Shown here: positions 22,733-29,471 of the stretch, piece by piece
Position numbering within the stretch: the stretch's first letter is position 1
Layout: each line of letters begins with the position of its first letter
Virus record (IMG/VR): IMGVR_UViG_3300036766_000988
Span: 124,001-188,000 of that record
Direction: 5' to 3' (one strand)
Length of the DNA: 64,000 nt
DNA from: a virus
Notes under the pieces: model-generated
The model's database searches: none
Told to the model about the DNA's origin: nothing
What the model saw: the letters and a program-made list of their open reading frames with translations, nothing else
Translations under genes and position numbers: made by a program

Positions 22733-23140
22733 TTATACCTTCCGGCGTTTCGAGACGGGTTTCTTGGGCATCGGGGGCGGGTTGCAGCCATCGCAGTCGA
22801 TGCTGAGCGCCCCCACGGGGTGGTCGGGATTGTCCGATGCGACCTCGGCGAACCAGAAGCGCCCGTGGGGGCACTGGTCACCCGCCTTCGTGGGAGGCGG
22901 CGGCTTGTAGTCGACGATGGGAAGCAGATCGAGGGCCATGTTCCACCGGATGATGTCCTGGGTCAGCGAGTTCGCGTTGTGGATCAGGTGGTTGTTGAGC
23001 GGCTTGCCCTCGGCGATTTCCTTGAGGGCAACCTCGACCTCATACGCCAGGCTGCGGAGCCCGTTCTCTAGATGGAGGCGGGCCGAGTCCTGCGCGATCG
23101 TGAGGCGGCTGTGGAGTAGACGCTTGGCTGTGGAGTCCAT
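22733..23140 (-). CDS. hypothetical protein, 135 aa
   Basis: Not recognised. Long N-terminal helices (ARLHLENGLRSLAYEVEVAL), then a C-terminal CPHGRFW and CDGCNPPP that may bind a metal, and a basic end. ATG at 23140, 4 nt past the -10. Confidence 0.7.
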   Translation of the reverse strand: MDSTAKRLLHSRLTIAQDSARLHLENGLRSLAYEVEVALKEIAEGKPLNNHLIHNANSLTQDIIRWNMALDLLPIVDYKPPPPTKAGDQCPHGRFWFAEVASDNPDHPVGALSIDCDGCNPPPMPKKPVSKRRKV

Positions 23141-23144
23141 GGCG

Positions 23145-23173
23145 GTACTACGTTGCCAGAAGCCAGGGTTCAG
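23145..23173 (-). promoter_or_regulatory. CTGAAC/TAGTAC promoter
   Basis: 17-bp spacer; CTGAAC contains the TGA stop of the HNH gene. Confidence 0.75.
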
Positions 23174-23679
23174 CGAGCGTTCAACTCTTCTTGGGTAGGT
23201 GGTAGGAGATACGGACGAAGCTCGTGTTTGTCGTGTCGCTTGATCCATTGACAGTTCATACAGAGGGTCTGGAATCCTACTGGAAACCCTTGCCGCACAA
23301 GCCATCGGTAGAAGTTGATGCCCCCAAGGGTTCGGCGATGATCCGCACCACCGCTGTCTACGTGGTCGATGGAGAGCGCACGCATGTCAGGGAAACCACA
23401 CCCAACGCATATGACTCCATAGTGCGCAAAGACCCTCTCTTTGGCGCGGTAGTACGAGCTTCGACACGCAACGAGATGCCTGTCGTGGTACCGCTCGCGT
23501 TCGGTCGCGTAATGACCTGTTTTGGCTTTACGAGCCGCCTGGCGACGCTTGTTGTGGCATGTCTTACACTCGGTTTGAAGGCGGTCCCTAGTGGTCCGGT
23601 GGGGATGAAACTCGCTTACAGCGATTGGGCCCCGTTCTGGACCACACATAGCGCATCGTTTCAGTCGTTCTTCACTCAT
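23170..23679 (-). CDS. HNH endonuclease
   Basis: 169 aa. Zinc pairs CAMCG and CKTCHNKRR, then CVGCG...LSIDHVDSGG...LCMNCQ, an HNH core with both Cys pairs of the zinc-bound subgroup. Probably a free-standing homing nuclease inserted in the promoter-gene array. Its promoter lies inside a perfect 13-bp inverted repeat, listed separately. Confidence 0.85.
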   Translation of the reverse strand: MSEERLKRCAMCGPERGPIAVSEFHPHRTTRDRLQTECKTCHNKRRQAARKAKTGHYATERERYHDRHLVACRSSYYRAKERVFAHYGVICVGCGFPDMRALSIDHVDSGGADHRRTLGGINFYRWLVRQGFPVGFQTLCMNCQWIKRHDKHELRPYLLPPTQEELNAR

Positions 23680-23686
23680 GCTTTAC

Positions 23687-23728
23687 GTTCGCCATCGAAA
23701 AACTATTCGATGGCGAACGGGTGTTCAG
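23687..23728 (-). promoter_or_regulatory. HNH promoter flanked by a perfect 13-bp inverted repeat
   Basis: CTGAAC (23728-23723), 17 bp, TAGTTT (23705-23700). The arms GTTCGCCATCGAA and TTCGATGGCGAAC (23687-23699 and 23706-23718) enclose the -10 exactly as a 6-nt centre. This looks like an operator for a dimeric repressor. A start site about 7 nt past the -10 would leave only half the repeat in RNA. Confidence 0.7.
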
Positions 23729-24174
23729 AACGAGCCAGCAAGCCGGTATGCCTCTTCCTCGTCCACCCGACGGCCAATCTCGACGAACAATGTGTTGAGC
23801 TTGGCACGAAGAGCGACCCCATGACGACGAGCAGCCGAGGCTGAGATTTCCCCATCCTGGTGTAAATTCTCGGGACTGAGGTGGCTGTAGACCCCCAGGA
23901 TGTCCTTCAGGATGGCAGCCTCGGGCCTGCGGACCGCCGGGGCCTGAGGAGCCTGCGGGAGGCTCTTGGGCTCGCTGGGGACCGACACGGCACCCGTCAC
24001 CGGGCTCACGAGCGAGAGAGCCACGCGCCAGATGGTGCCCACCGCGAAGTTCTTCATGGTGCCGCGGCTTTCGAGCTGCTTCACCTTGACGGACTTGCCG
24101 TTGACCTTGACCACCTCGCCCAGAGTCTTCTCACCGTGGGCGCGACCGAAGTAGACTTTGTCGCCACGTACCAT
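23725..24174 (-). CDS. KOW/SH3-like paralogue B, 149 aa
   Basis: Shares its first 55 aa pattern with the 22087-22467 product (MVRGDKVYFGRAHGEKTLGE; AVGTIWRV). A Pro/Ala linker follows, then a helical C-terminal half (HGVALRAKLNTLFVEIGRRV). Leaderless start 4 nt past its promoter. Confidence 0.75.
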   Translation of the reverse strand: MVRGDKVYFGRAHGEKTLGEVVKVNGKSVKVKQLESRGTMKNFAVGTIWRVALSLVSPVTGAVSVPSEPKSLPQAPQAPAVRRPEAAILKDILGVYSHLSPENLHQDGEISASAARRHGVALRAKLNTLFVEIGRRVDEEEAYRLAGSF

Positions 24175-24178
24175 GTAG

Positions 24179-24207
24179 CTACTACGCCCGTGCCAGCCTC
24201 AGTTCAG
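24179..24207 (-). promoter_or_regulatory. CTGAAC/TAGTAG promoter
   Basis: 17-bp spacer ending GGCG; reads into paralogue B. Confidence 0.75.
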
Positions 24208-24270
24208 CAAGTTTTCGGACAGCGCCCCAGAGCTGTTCCCAGCGAATCTGTGATGTGCTACCCCCAACTT

Positions 24271-24388
24271 GGGCGAGTAGCTCAGAACCGATTCAGAAGC
24301 GCCGCGTCCAGGAAGCGCAGACGAATTGGGTCACGAGCAGCGGGCTGATAACCCGTCAGGACGCTGGTAGTCGTGACCAGCCTCGTCC
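24271..24388 (+). ncRNA. tRNA-Ile(GAU)-like structure with enlarged D-loop
   Basis: Every stem of a cloverleaf can be drawn with canonical joints: acceptor GGGCGAG/CTCGTCC (one G-U), TA, D-stem GCTC/GAGC, A, anticodon stem GCGGG/CCCGT with loop CTGATAA (anticodon GAT at 24347-24349), 6-nt variable loop, T-stem GCTGG/CCAGC. The D-loop is about 51 nt instead of 8-11. The T-loop is 9 nt without TTCRANY, the discriminator is T and CCA is not encoded. It could be a decayed tRNA, a tRNA mimic or chance. Confidence 0.35.
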
Positions 24389-24395
24389 TTTTGAA

Positions 24396-24563
24396 CTAGG
24401 GAACAACCCGATGAGGAGCCTCGTCGGGACAATCCCGATCCCAGAGCTTCACGTACTCACGAGCTTCCTTGCGAGTTGCACCGGCTTCGAACTTCTTGCC
24501 CGTGTTGTCCCGCACGTACCACCAGGGCTTCTTGGGGGTCTTGGTCGGCTTCTTGGGCTTCAT
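24396..24563 (-). CDS. small basic protein, 55 aa
   Basis: MKPKKPTKTPKKPWWYVRDN, then a charged helix (ATRKEAREYVKLWDRD). A Lys/Pro head typical of nucleic-acid contact. Not recognised. The ATG at 24563 is 4 nt past the -10; the longer frame crosses the promoter. Confidence 0.65.
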   Translation of the reverse strand: MKPKKPTKTPKKPWWYVRDNTGKKFEAGATRKEAREYVKLWDRDCPDEAPHRVVP

Positions 24564-24567
24564 CCAG

Positions 24568-24596
24568 CTACTACGCTGGCAGGAGTCCCAGCTCAG
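24568..24596 (-). promoter_or_regulatory. CTGAGC/TAGTAG promoter
   Basis: 17-bp spacer ending AGCG; CTGA contains the upstream TGA stop. Confidence 0.7.
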
Positions 24597-25306
24597 TCTG
24601 AAGTCCACCAAGCCGAACGAGCGGCCAATTTGACCTTGATCCGGTCGGCCTGCTCCTGGCCTTCCTGCCAGCGCGTCGGGTTGTTCTTCCGCTGGCTGTC
24701 ACAACCAGCCCAGGTCTCGGCAGCGCCCGCACAGGCGGCCTCGAAGGGCATCCCGCTCTTGAGACTGCGGAGGAAGTCCAGAGCCGAAGCCACGCAACCT
24801 CCGGCTCCTGGCACAGCGGTCGCCCCAAGAGCAGCGGCCCAGTTGGACTCCGTGATCGCAAACGCGTCCTCGAAGGTGCGGTAGGTCTCGACGATGCAGT
24901 ACGCGATCGTCACTGGATGGCCGGGGTAGACCGCGAACTCGCCGAGGATGTCCAGGTCGTGCCGGGTATCCTCCCCAGGGTAACGGGGCAGCCTCATGCG
25001 GATGTTGCGAGGAAGCTTCCCCGCCACATCGTAGGTGTCCATGGTGCCCGTGCGGTCGTAGCAGTACCAGCCGTGCAGCTCCGAAGAGTACTCGCTGTCG
25101 TGCTGCCGCCCGTAGAGCTTCGTCAGGCTGTTCGCCGTGTTGATGGCGTCCGCTCGGTTGAGCCAGAGCCGCAGGACGTAGTTTCCCCGAGTCACCCGCA
25201 CTTCCTGGGGCGGTCCCTTGGGAATATCCCGCACCGGCACACGCTTCTTGGCTGCCTTCTTGGGGGTCTTGGCTGCCTTCTTGGATGCGGGGCTCCCGGT
25301 CTTCAT
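24593..25306 (-). CDS. hypothetical protein, 237 aa
   Basis: Not recognised. A Lys/Ala-rich head (KKAAKTPKKAAKKR) precedes an alpha/beta body with GNYVLRLWLNRADAINTANS and a C-terminal region with CVASALDFL and CAGAAETWAGC. No membrane helix. One of the longer products of the array, again with its own promoter. Confidence 0.75.
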   Translation of the reverse strand: MKTGSPASKKAAKTPKKAAKKRVPVRDIPKGPPQEVRVTRGNYVLRLWLNRADAINTANSLTKLYGRQHDSEYSSELHGWYCYDRTGTMDTYDVAGKLPRNIRMRLPRYPGEDTRHDLDILGEFAVYPGHPVTIAYCIVETYRTFEDAFAITESNWAAALGATAVPGAGGCVASALDFLRSLKSGMPFEAACAGAAETWAGCDSQRKNNPTRWQEGQEQADRIKVKLAARSAWWTSD

Positions 25307-25311
25307 GGTGG

Positions 25312-25340
25312 GTACTACACCTCAGAGGCCCCTGGTTCAG
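25312..25340 (-). promoter_or_regulatory. CTGAAC/TAGTAC promoter
   Basis: 17-bp spacer ending GGTG; -10 ends 5 nt before the ATG at 25306. Confidence 0.75.
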
Positions 25341-25341
25341 C

Positions 25342-25818
25342 CTACTTGCGTTCGTAAGGCTGGTAGCAGAACAGGCACGAGTCCATGGCGGGGTCGTTCT
25401 CCTGATCGTAACAGCAGTACGTCGTGGGGCTCTTGGGACATTCGTGAACGTGCTCGATCCACAAGTCCTTGGAGTCGAGAGTCCCCTCCGGAGCCCATTC
25501 GGAGTTGTAGATGCCCGTCACGATGCCCCGCAGCAGATCCTGTTGAACCCCGATCTCCTCCATGATCTCGGAGATCTTCTCCCGCATGCCGTCCATTGCG
25601 TTCAGGACCCCAGCAACCCTAGGGTCCGGTTCACGCGGGATGGGCTTCGGGTTCTTTTCCTGACGAGCCTTGTTGCGGCGAGCGTACTGGATGTCGCGAC
25701 AGGGCTTGCATCGAACGATCTGGTGGGTGCGCTTCTTCCTCGCGTGCTCTTCCTGCTCGGCCGCCGTCCAACAGAAGGGTTTTTGACAGTCCCGACAGGT
25801 GAGGTTGAGATCTTCCAT
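25342..25818 (-). CDS. zinc-ribbon protein, 158 aa
   Basis: Opens DLNLTCRDCQKPFCWTAAEQ, then QIVRCKPCRD, matching the short probable zinc-ribbon domain (zf-trcl type: L.C.dC...F..t..EQ......rC..CR). A helical middle follows, and a C-terminal HECPKSPTTYCCYD and CLFCYQ, a second possible metal site. The start at 25818 is fixed by the domain; upstream sequence is shadow. Confidence 0.75.
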   Translation of the reverse strand: MEDLNLTCRDCQKPFCWTAAEQEEHARKKRTHQIVRCKPCRDIQYARRNKARQEKNPKPIPREPDPRVAGVLNAMDGMREKISEIMEEIGVQQDLLRGIVTGIYNSEWAPEGTLDSKDLWIEHVHECPKSPTTYCCYDQENDPAMDSCLFCYQPYERK

Positions 25819-25820
25819 GG

Positions 25821-26033
25821 TTACTCGGCGAGGATCCTGTCCCAAGCAGTTCTGGGCGGAGCTTTGTAGACGTAGATGAGCAGCACCCGCTGGTTGATCT
25901 CCTTGCCCAAAAGATTGTGGCGGATCCAACAGCTCTTCTTGTTGACCTTCGTGACTACGCCGAAACGCCGTCGTCCGTAGGCGTACGGGTAGAACGAAAC
26001 CCGCACCCCCACAGCGAGCCAGAGCAAGTCCAT
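25821..26033 (-). CDS. small SH3/KOW-like protein, 70 aa
   Basis: VGVRVSFYPYAYGRRRFGVV then KVNKKSCWIRHNLLG: alternating strands with a KOW-like turn. Not recognised. Separated by 2 nt from the zinc-ribbon gene and 3 nt from the upstream gene, so one transcript. Confidence 0.65.
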   Translation of the reverse strand: MDLLWLAVGVRVSFYPYAYGRRRFGVVTKVNKKSCWIRHNLLGKEINQRVLLIYVYKAPPRTAWDRILAE

Positions 26034-26036
26034 GGC

Positions 26037-26483
26037 TCAGTCGTGCGTTCCGATGTGCATGGTGCCGTGCTCGGGACAGGTGAACGAGTACATGCAGACG
26101 CAGGGAGAAGGCGTCGCCTTCGAGCAACAGGCGTGCTGCCGGATGTGTTCTTTGCGGCGGCACTCGTCCGAGCAGAGCTGCTGCTCGAAGCGCTTCACCG
26201 CCCACCGGAAAACCTCGTCCGCCACGGGTTGGCCGCAGCAGCGGCACGTGCCGTACTCCTGCATCGCCCTGACAAGCCAGAAGAAGCTCCTGTTCTCCGC
26301 CCGATACTCACCCCTGAACAGGTACTGGTAGGTGGCCAGGTCCGAACGGAGCTTCTTCACGTCGCCTTCGAGCATGCTGAGAAGAAGCAGCACCCGCTCG
26401 TGCATCTCCCCCTTCTTGATCTGCACGGTGACGCGCTTCGGCTTGCTGGAACGCTTCTTGGGAGTGGGCTTCTTGGGGGTCAT
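26037..26483 (-). CDS. zinc-binding protein with basic head, 148 aa
   Basis: MTPKKPTPKKRSSKPKRVTV head, a helical middle, then CRCCGQPV..LCSDECRRKEHIRQHACC..CVCMYSFTCPEHG: two or more zinc sites. Not recognised. GGTGTAATGT lies upstream; the ATG at 26483 with AGGAAG is preferred to the one at 26498 that lies inside the -10. Confidence 0.7.
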   Translation of the reverse strand: MTPKKPTPKKRSSKPKRVTVQIKKGEMHERVLLLLSMLEGDVKKLRSDLATYQYLFRGEYRAENRSFFWLVRAMQEYGTCRCCGQPVADEVFRWAVKRFEQQLCSDECRRKEHIRQHACCSKATPSPCVCMYSFTCPEHGTMHIGTHD

Positions 26484-26524
26484 GGTCTTCCTAGACATTA
26501 CACCTCTACTCCTCGTGTCAGCCG

Positions 26525-26926
26525 TTACCAGCTTGAGACGGCCCAGTTGAGCAGCGCACGGAGCTTCTCGGGAGCCACCAACACACGGTCACCGCCGTAG
26601 ACCTGAATCGCAAGATGAAGCCCCGACCTGGGAGCATTCACCGTGGTCCGGTACACGAACACTGTCGGGGACTCGCCCAGGAGGTCGTAGGTGGCGTCCG
26701 GCTTCTCCCACCAGAGAAGTAGGCGCTCCACGAGCGCCACGGGTAGCCTGACGTGGTGATGATCGACAGCGATGTGCAGCACCTTCTCGTCCGTCCCCCA
26801 CTCGATGGAGGCCGACTCGCCGGTCTCGAAACAGCAGGCCGAGCCCAAAGGCTGCTGGATCTCGGGGGTCCCCACCGGCTTCGGAGCCGTGTACCCACCC
26901 AAAATCGTGTGGTTGAGGTCGTTCAT
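26525..26926 (-). CDS. hypothetical protein, 133 aa
   Basis: Not recognised. Strand-rich (EKVLHIAVDHHHVRLPVALV; GLHLAIQVYGGDRVLV) with a C-terminal helix. Leaderless start. Confidence 0.7.
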   Translation of the reverse strand: MNDLNHTILGGYTAPKPVGTPEIQQPLGSACCFETGESASIEWGTDEKVLHIAVDHHHVRLPVALVERLLLWWEKPDATYDLLGESPTVFVYRTTVNAPRSGLHLAIQVYGGDRVLVAPEKLRALLNWAVSSW

Positions 26927-26930
26927 GACA

Positions 26931-26959
26931 GTACTACGCCTCCAAAAGTAGGAGTTCAG
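26931..26959 (-). promoter_or_regulatory. CTGAAC/TAGTAC promoter
   Basis: 17-bp spacer ending GGCG; CTGA is the stop of the next upstream gene. Confidence 0.75.
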
Positions 26960-27153
26960 CTAGGGAACGCCGCCGCCCGCTCCAAGAGCTGGAGAGCTTC
27001 CTCGCATTCGGCCGCCTTCGCCAGCAAAAGCTGGTCAACCTTGCTGCCGACCCCACGAGGAGCCGCTTCGCGGTAGATCTTGGCGTAGCTGCGGAGTAGG
27101 TCCAACGCAGCGTTGGGGCGAACGACGGGGGCAGCAACGGGCTTGGTGTCCAT
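26956..27153 (-). CDS. hypothetical helical protein, 65 aa
   Basis: Not recognised. Almost entirely helical (ALDLLRSYAKIYREAA; QLLLAKAAECEEALQLLERA). Own promoter with -35 CTGAAT. Confidence 0.7.
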   Translation of the reverse strand: MDTKPVAAPVVRPNAALDLLRSYAKIYREAAPRGVGSKVDQLLLAKAAECEEALQLLERAAAFPS

Positions 27154-27157
27154 GAGG

Positions 27158-27186
27158 GTACTACGCCGCCACTTCTTGGGATTCAG
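27158..27186 (-). promoter_or_regulatory. CTGAAT/TAGTAC promoter
   Basis: 17-bp spacer ending GGCG, ATG 4 nt downstream; the TGA stop of the 27183 gene lies in the -35. Confidence 0.7.
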
Positions 27187-27383
27187 CCCGACTTCTTGCG
27201 CTCCCCAGGGAAGTGCCAGCTATCGAGGAGCTTCTGAGGCACCGGCTGGTCGCCAAACATCCGAAGGATCTCGGCCCTGGCCCGGTGACACCGAGCCTCC
27301 TCCCGGTAATACGCCTGACGCTCCCAGTCGGAGAAGATGGCAGCCGCTTCGGCACAGGTCTTGGGTAGGGACGGAGTGCCCAT
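27183..27383 (-). CDS. hypothetical helical protein, 66 aa
   Basis: Not recognised. EAAAIFSDWERQAYYREEAR, then RAEILRMFGDQPVP. Overlaps the upstream gene by 1 nt, so co-translated with it. Confidence 0.65.
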   Translation of the reverse strand: MGTPSLPKTCAEAAAIFSDWERQAYYREEARCHRARAEILRMFGDQPVPQKLLDSWHFPGERKKSG

Positions 27384-27568
27384 CAGGTGGCCTCTTGAGG
27401 GTTGGGGAGGTTGCTCACGATGTGCGAGACCAACCAGTCGGCCGCGTCGTACATCCCGAGCCGGGACGCCACGAGCCGCAAATCCTCCAACTGGTCGTTC
27501 AGCGAATCCTGACGTTGCGATTGCCGAGGCAGAGCGCGGACAAGAGCGAGAAAGTCTTCGCGGGCCAT
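27383..27568 (-). CDS. hypothetical protein, 61 aa
   Basis: Not recognised. Helical; QLEDLRLVASRLGMYDAADW. TAAATG junction with the 52-aa gene upstream. Part of a three-gene unit from the promoter at 27732-27760. Confidence 0.65.
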   Translation of the reverse strand: MAREDFLALVRALPRQSQRQDSLNDQLEDLRLVASRLGMYDAADWLVSHIVSNLPNPQEAT

Positions 27569-27727
27569 TTACGCCGCCTTCCTGAGCGCATGGTAGCGCT
27601 GCTGGATCTGGCCGTTCCGGTGCGTCATGCGGGGACTCACCGACCCCAACATGTCGAGCAGGTCTTCACGGGGCCAGCTCCGTAGCTCGGGGAACTCGGC
27701 AAGTAGACGATCGAGGGCGGTGTCCAT
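27569..27727 (-). CDS. hypothetical helical protein, 52 aa
   Basis: MDTALDRLLAEFPELRSWPR, then PRMTHRNGQIQQRYHALRKA, a basic helix that could contact nucleic acid. It starts 4 nt past its promoter. Not recognised. Confidence 0.7.
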   Translation of the reverse strand: MDTALDRLLAEFPELRSWPREDLLDMLGSVSPRMTHRNGQIQQRYHALRKAA

Positions 27728-27731
27728 GAAA

Positions 27732-27760
27732 CTACTACGCCGCCTGGAAGCCCGGTTCAG
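27732..27760 (-). promoter_or_regulatory. CTGAAC/TAGTAG promoter (best consensus copy)
   Basis: CTGAAC, 17 bp ending GGCG, TAGTAG, then 4 nt to ATG. CTGA is the stop of the 27757 gene. Confidence 0.8.
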
Positions 27761-28200
27761 CGGGCCTTCGCGAGCTTGACGAAGAGCTTGAGCGCCTCGT
27801 CGAACGGAAGGGTGTTGAGAACCACCATCTGGGGATCGAACGGGACAGAGTGTCCGGGCAGGTTCGCCTGGAAAAGCTTTCCGTCACGAACGAAGACGAG
27901 CTTCTTCTTGAAGAGCCTCTTGAGGTCGCGCTCCGCCAGCCAGGTGTCCAGAAGCTCACCGAAAAGAAGCTCGGGGGACTGGGGGAGCGGCCCGAAGGCG
28001 TGATCGACCGGAGGCAGCGTCTTGCAGTAGACCCTGATCTCGTCGGCAAGACTTCCAGGACGAATCAGGTCCGCCCCACCGTGACCGTCGTTCTCGACCG
28101 TCCCGCGCTTCACCCCATCAACCCAGACATCCGCTGCAAAAGCAGACGTCTCGTGGGAAAGTCGCGCGTTGTAGGAGATGCGACGAAGTTCGATCTTCAT
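27757..28200 (-). CDS. hypothetical protein, 147 aa
   Basis: Not recognised. MKIELRRISYNARLSHETSA then ADVWVDGVKRGTVENDGHGG, a strand-rich head often seen in phage proteins that read ..v.VdGv..G.. .GhGG. A helical LGELLDTWLAERDLKRLF-type middle and LPFDEALKLFVKLA end. Start fixed by the promoter. Confidence 0.75.
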   Translation of the reverse strand: MKIELRRISYNARLSHETSAFAADVWVDGVKRGTVENDGHGGADLIRPGSLADEIRVYCKTLPPVDHAFGPLPQSPELLFGELLDTWLAERDLKRLFKKKLVFVRDGKLFQANLPGHSVPFDPQMVVLNTLPFDEALKLFVKLAKAR

Positions 28201-28204
28201 AGGG

Positions 28205-28233
28205 GTACTACGTCTTGGGTACTGCCGGTTCAG
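28205..28233 (-). promoter_or_regulatory. CTGAAC/TAGTAC promoter
   Basis: 17-bp spacer. Here the TAG of the -10 is also the in-frame stop of the upstream 28208-28675 frame. Confidence 0.75.
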
Positions 28234-28414
28234 CCAAAATGTTGACCAGTAACGTAGGGTCGCCCGCCTGGGTCCGATGATGCCTGTACTCCCCCGCAGC
28301 CACGGAACGCGTCGAGCCAGACTCCTGCCACCCACAACAGCAGATGGCCGTCCAGCAACGTTCCGCAAGCGACCGCTCGCCGTTTGATTCCAGCGACACC
28401 AACCGGTGCTTCAC
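28208..28414 (-). CDS. alternative internal gene, 68 aa, GTG start
   Basis: A GTG at 28414 overlaps the TGA of the 43-aa gene (GTGA) and opens VKHRLVSLESNGERSLAERC, with CWTAICCCGW downstream. If the three-gene reading is correct this is the third gene. Same frame as the 155-codon ORF. Not recognised. Confidence 0.4.
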   Translation of the reverse strand: MKHRLVSLESNGERSLAERCWTAICCCGWQESGSTRSVAAGEYRHHRTQAGDPTLLVNILAEPAVPKT

Positions 28415-28675
28415 GCGATGGCCTGAGCCCAGAGGTCGAGCTTGAGTACCAGATCCAAGGTCGCCTGCTCGAACGTGTCCCCCGAGCCCGTGATGTTCGA
28501 CGCTTTGCAGCGGCTCCCACGAAGCTTCACCGGAATACTCATTGTGCAGCCCCAGGCGGCTCACCCGGAACTCGGGCTCACCCAACGGGCCAGGCACCGG
28601 CAGAAGCCGAGGATGAAGACGTACGGCTTCCTCGATCTTGAGGAACAGCGGTTCCAGTTCAGCAGCGGTGGCCAT
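28208..28675 (-). CDS. hypothetical 155-codon frame with an out-of-phase middle
   Basis: Open from a leaderless ATG to a stop at the next -10. The first 50 codons (AAELEPLFLKIEEAVRLHPR) and last 68 (VKHRLVSLESNGERSLAERC onward) look genuine. Between them, codons are poor in third-position G/C and the product is Gly/His-rich, while another frame (28542-28411) is strongly coding. It may be one long protein, two coupled proteins plus an inserted one, or a single protein broken by two compensating indels. Confidence 0.5.
   Translation of the reverse strand: MATAAELEPLFLKIEEAVRLHPRLLPVPGPLGEPEFRVSRLGLHNEYSGEASWEPLQSVEHHGLGGHVRAGDLGSGTQARPLGSGHRVKHRLVSLESNGERSLAERCWTAICCCGWQESGSTRSVAAGEYRHHRTQAGDPTLLVNILAEPAVPKT
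28411..28542 (-). CDS. small protein within the 28208-28675 frame, 43 aa
   Basis: MSIPVKLRGSRCKASNITGS then DTFEQATLDLVLKLDLWAQA. About 80 percent of its codons end in G/C against under half for the overlapping frame, so this frame is the one under coding selection in this stretch. Ends GTGA-coupled to the next start. Not recognised. Confidence 0.55.
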   Translation of the reverse strand: MSIPVKLRGSRCKASNITGSGDTFEQATLDLVLKLDLWAQAIA

Positions 28676-28679
28676 GCAG

Positions 28680-28708
28680 CTACTACGTCACCATGACCCA
28701 CAGTTCAG
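28680..28708 (-). promoter_or_regulatory. CTGAAC/TAGTAG promoter
   Basis: 17-bp spacer, 4 nt to the ATG at 28675. Confidence 0.75.
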
Positions 28709-28731
28709 CTCGTCCAGCAAGGGTGGAATCC

Positions 28732-28818
28732 CTACCGCCGGGCGGACAACCAGATGAGGCCGACCGCCAGAAGCCCCACCAGCAAGAGCCCGAAGTCGAC
28801 CGCGTCCCAGATGCCCAT
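28732..28818 (-). CDS. small membrane protein, 28 aa
   Basis: MGIWDAVDFGLLLVGLLAVG then LIWLSARR: one membrane helix with a basic C-terminal flank, so probably N-out/C-in. GGTGTAGGGC (28833-28824) ends 5 nt before the ATG, which makes this very short frame credible. Possible holin-like or signalling peptide; unproven. Confidence 0.6.
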   Translation of the reverse strand: MGIWDAVDFGLLLVGLLAVGLIWLSARR

Positions 28819-28826
28819 TCTGGGCC

Positions 28827-29078
28827 CTACACCGAAGGGGAGAAGTACCTGGAAGCCCGGAGCTGCTTGGCGGCTTCCTCGACCGTGTACCGCACCATGA
28901 GGGTCTGCTCCCGCCTGGCTTGCCGCTTCCGCTCCTGTCGATTCAGCTCAAGCTTCACGAGACGCTGAGTCCAATACCCGATCCGGGCAAGATAGCGATC
29001 CCCCAGCCACCGACGATTCGCCCGAGCTGCTTCTTGGCTCAGCCGCTGCTGCTTTCGCTCTCGTCGGGTCTGCTTCAC
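28827..29078 (-). CDS. small basic helical protein, 83 aa, GTG start
   Basis: VKQTRRERKQQRLSQEAARA then RLVKLELNRQERKRQARREQ: Arg/Gln-rich helices, likely nucleic-acid binding. The GTG overlaps the TGA of the upstream gene (ACGTGAAG). The longer frame to 29183 is shadow. Not recognised. Confidence 0.65.
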   Translation of the reverse strand: MKQTRRERKQQRLSQEAARANRRWLGDRYLARIGYWTQRLVKLELNRQERKRQARREQTLMVRYTVEEAAKQLRASRYFSPSV

Positions 29079-29407
29079 GTCTTGTCTTCCTGAGCGTCCC
29101 CTGGCAGGTCTTCGAGCGGCGTGCGGGTCCCGTCCTCGGCTTCGTACTCGGGCCTGGTGAGCTTCGAGCCCGGCCCAAAACACTTGCTCACGTCGGGATG
29201 ATGCACGATGCGGGTCAGCGGCTTCGCCGTCCTATCGTGATCGACCCGAGCGTACCCCGCCTTCTTCTCGGCCTCGTACTCGGACAACAGCTTCAGGGGG
29301 ACGCCCGGCCAATCACGGCGAAAGCATTCCTCACATCGGGCGCTCTCCCCCATGTGCGAATAGCCCCCGTTCGGCAGCTCCGTCCCGCAGTCTGCACAGT
29401 CTTCCAT
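29075..29407 (-). CDS. zinc-ribbon protein, 110 aa
   Basis: MEDCADCGTELPNGGYSHMG then ARCEECFRRDWP: a compact C4 zinc ribbon at the N-terminus, then a charged body. GGTGTACTGG (29428-29419) and GGAGGGG precede the ATG. It is divergent from the ribbon-helix-helix gene across a palindrome. Confidence 0.7.
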   Translation of the reverse strand: MEDCADCGTELPNGGYSHMGESARCEECFRRDWPGVPLKLLSEYEAEKKAGYARVDHDRTAKPLTRIVHHPDVSKCFGPGSKLTRPEYEAEDGTRTPLEDLPGDAQEDKT

Positions 29408-29429
29408 ACGGTACCCCTCCAGTACACCG

Positions 29430-29470
29430 ACTTTCGTTGCACGAAAGTAACATCCGTTGTACGAATGTAA
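29430..29470. promoter_or_regulatory. operator-like palindrome ACTTTCGT/ACGAAAGT and half copy
   Basis: Perfect 8-bp arms with a 3-nt centre at 29430-29448, followed by a degenerate second copy to 29470. It lies between divergent genes, one of which encodes a ribbon-helix-helix protein. CGTTGCACGAAAGT recurs exactly at 31156-31169 beside the second such gene. Confidence 0.7.
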
Positions 29471-29471
29471 C

